Below are positions 63,540-64,000 of a stretch of DNA of 64,000 nucleotides, in pieces. The notes under the pieces are model-generated. The model was given only the letters and a program-made list of their open reading frames with translations. It had not been told where the DNA came from and did not search any database. The stretch covers positions 38,536 to 102,535 of the forward strand of contig JAPPLU010000093.1 in assembly GCA_028874075.1 (NCBI GenBank), given 5' to 3'. Source of the DNA: Chloroflexota bacterium (lineage in GTDB: Bacteria > Chloroflexota > Dehalococcoidia > Lucifugimonadales > UBA3495). Each line of letters starts with the position of its first letter. Within the stretch, counting starts at the first letter, position 1. Made by a program: the position numbers and the translations under genes.

Positions 63540-63798
63540 TAGTCTCCCCCTGCCAGTAAGTCCGGTATGCAGGCATGGTGATTACCGGCGAGCTATTATT
63601 GCTCTGCGCCCGGACTCTGTTGGGCGGGATCAGTTCCGTAGACTGACCGAACAGGGGAGTCGCTGGGACCTGGTAGGAGGCCACTGGAGGCGCGGCAAAC
63701 AGGGCCAGCATAACCAGCGCCATCAGGGCCGAAGCCACGGCGGCCGCGCCCAGCCAAACTATTTTTGCGGAATCCACATTAAGGGCTGTCGTTCTCAT

Positions 63799-64000
63799 TA
63801 CACCTCTCTCCAGGGGGCACTGTGTTCGTCGGCCTAAGTCCGGACTCTTTCCTCGGGACCCCGGCGTGGGTCCCATGGAGAAGCAGTTTGGGGGGGCCGC
63901 GCAAAACCCCCCCCCCAAAAAGGCGGAAGGGAGGAAGAAAAAAAAACGGCCCCCCCCCCCCCCAAACCCCCCCCCCAATTCTCAACCCCCGCCCCACCAC
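63799..64000. other. Leader of the surface-protein gene and low-complexity contig end
   Basis: From about 63,880 the sequence consists of long C, A and G runs (for example 15 consecutive C near 63,950), unlike the rest of the window. This looks like an assembly or sequencing artefact at a contig end and should not be annotated. Confidence 0.7.

Larger units (their letters stand above)
58239..63798 (-). pseudogene. Large Calx-beta/FN3/cadherin-like surface protein, broken in three places
   Basis: If repaired the gene would encode 1850 residues. The start is ATG 63798 with GGAGAGAGG upstream, followed by a signal or membrane helix (WLGAAAVASALMALVMLALF). Lesions: a tandem duplication of the 7-mer GGTAACC at 63471-63484 shifts the frame, and removing one copy restores VTGLPSGLSYDA; TAG at 61143-61145; TAA at 60285-60287, where Tyr is expected after DPDGDQLT. 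Domains in order: Ig-like putative-Ig, two Calx-beta, FN3, cadherin-like, FN3, cadherin-like, FN3, cadherin-like, two FN3, a Pro/Thr/Glu linker, and a C-terminal membrane helix with an Arg-rich tail. Adhesion at the cell surface is inferred. Confidence 0.85.

Noticed and set aside
15130..63798. TAG reassigned to an amino acid in this organism
   Set aside because: TAG is also the terminal stop of about 20 intact genes here, often followed directly by the next gene's ribosome binding site, and no CUA tRNA is visible in the window. Ordinary nonsense mutation or consensus error is simpler.

Overview
The window is high-GC bacterial DNA with a strong preference for TAG as terminal stop codon. It looks like an uncultured Chloroflexota of the SAR202/Dehalococcoidia type. 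This is inferred from gene content: three adjacent LLM-class flavin-dependent oxidoreductases, a patatin, BtpA, a YtcJ-type amidohydrolase, a DUF5678-type domain next to a retropepsin-like gene, Chloroflexi-style NarL-type two-component remnants, and a large Calx-beta/FN3/cadherin surface protein. The type I PKS and the adhesin- and collagen-like proteins recall sponge-symbiont genomes, but host association is not shown by the sequence. The right end (about 63,880-64,000) is homopolymer-rich and looks like an assembly artefact.

Layout. 0-15 kb is a mostly intact housekeeping and metabolic block: patatin, BtpA, front-end fatty acid desaturase, Cys-rich DnaJ-zinc-finger membrane protein, amidohydrolase, DUF1640-like coiled-coil protein, dapB and asd (lysine pathway; asd carries an extra C-terminal domain and overlaps a retropepsin-like gene), aldehyde dehydrogenase, gamma-glutamyltransferase, peroxiredoxin, a collagen-like membrane protein and tRNA-Phe. 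15.1-25.5 kb is one type I PKS gene (KS-AT-DH-MT-ER-KR-ACP-KS-degenerate AT), split by a single in-frame amber codon. 25.5-26.8 kb is non-coding except for a decayed peptide-transporter permease.

26.8-46.9 kb is a metabolic and transport block. It holds a methyltransferase, a YihY protein with a long extra N-terminal region, three LLM oxidoreductases, YbaK, a SelA-like PLP enzyme, a candidate structured RNA ending in a strong terminator (about 36.05-36.28 kb), an ABC-2 exporter operon, DUF1330, an NCS2 permease with an added C-terminal domain, an Asp-box beta-propeller protein, the GSMT/SDMT pair that makes glycine betaine from glycine, an IS630 remnant and a DAO-family oxidase.

46.9-64 kb is a decaying region. 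The peptide-transport operon has a binding protein with four amber stops and a one-base deletion, an intact DppB and a truncated DppC. It is followed by a scrambled segment, a histidine kinase fused by deletion to a response regulator, a lipoprotein, an all-in-one GAF-PAS-kinase-REC-winged-helix regulator, and the large surface protein broken by a 7-bp tandem duplication, an amber and an ochre. Eight or so of the internal stops in otherwise well-conserved frames are TAG. Because TAG also ends most intact genes here, nonsense decay or consensus error is more likely than recoding, but the pattern is worth testing.
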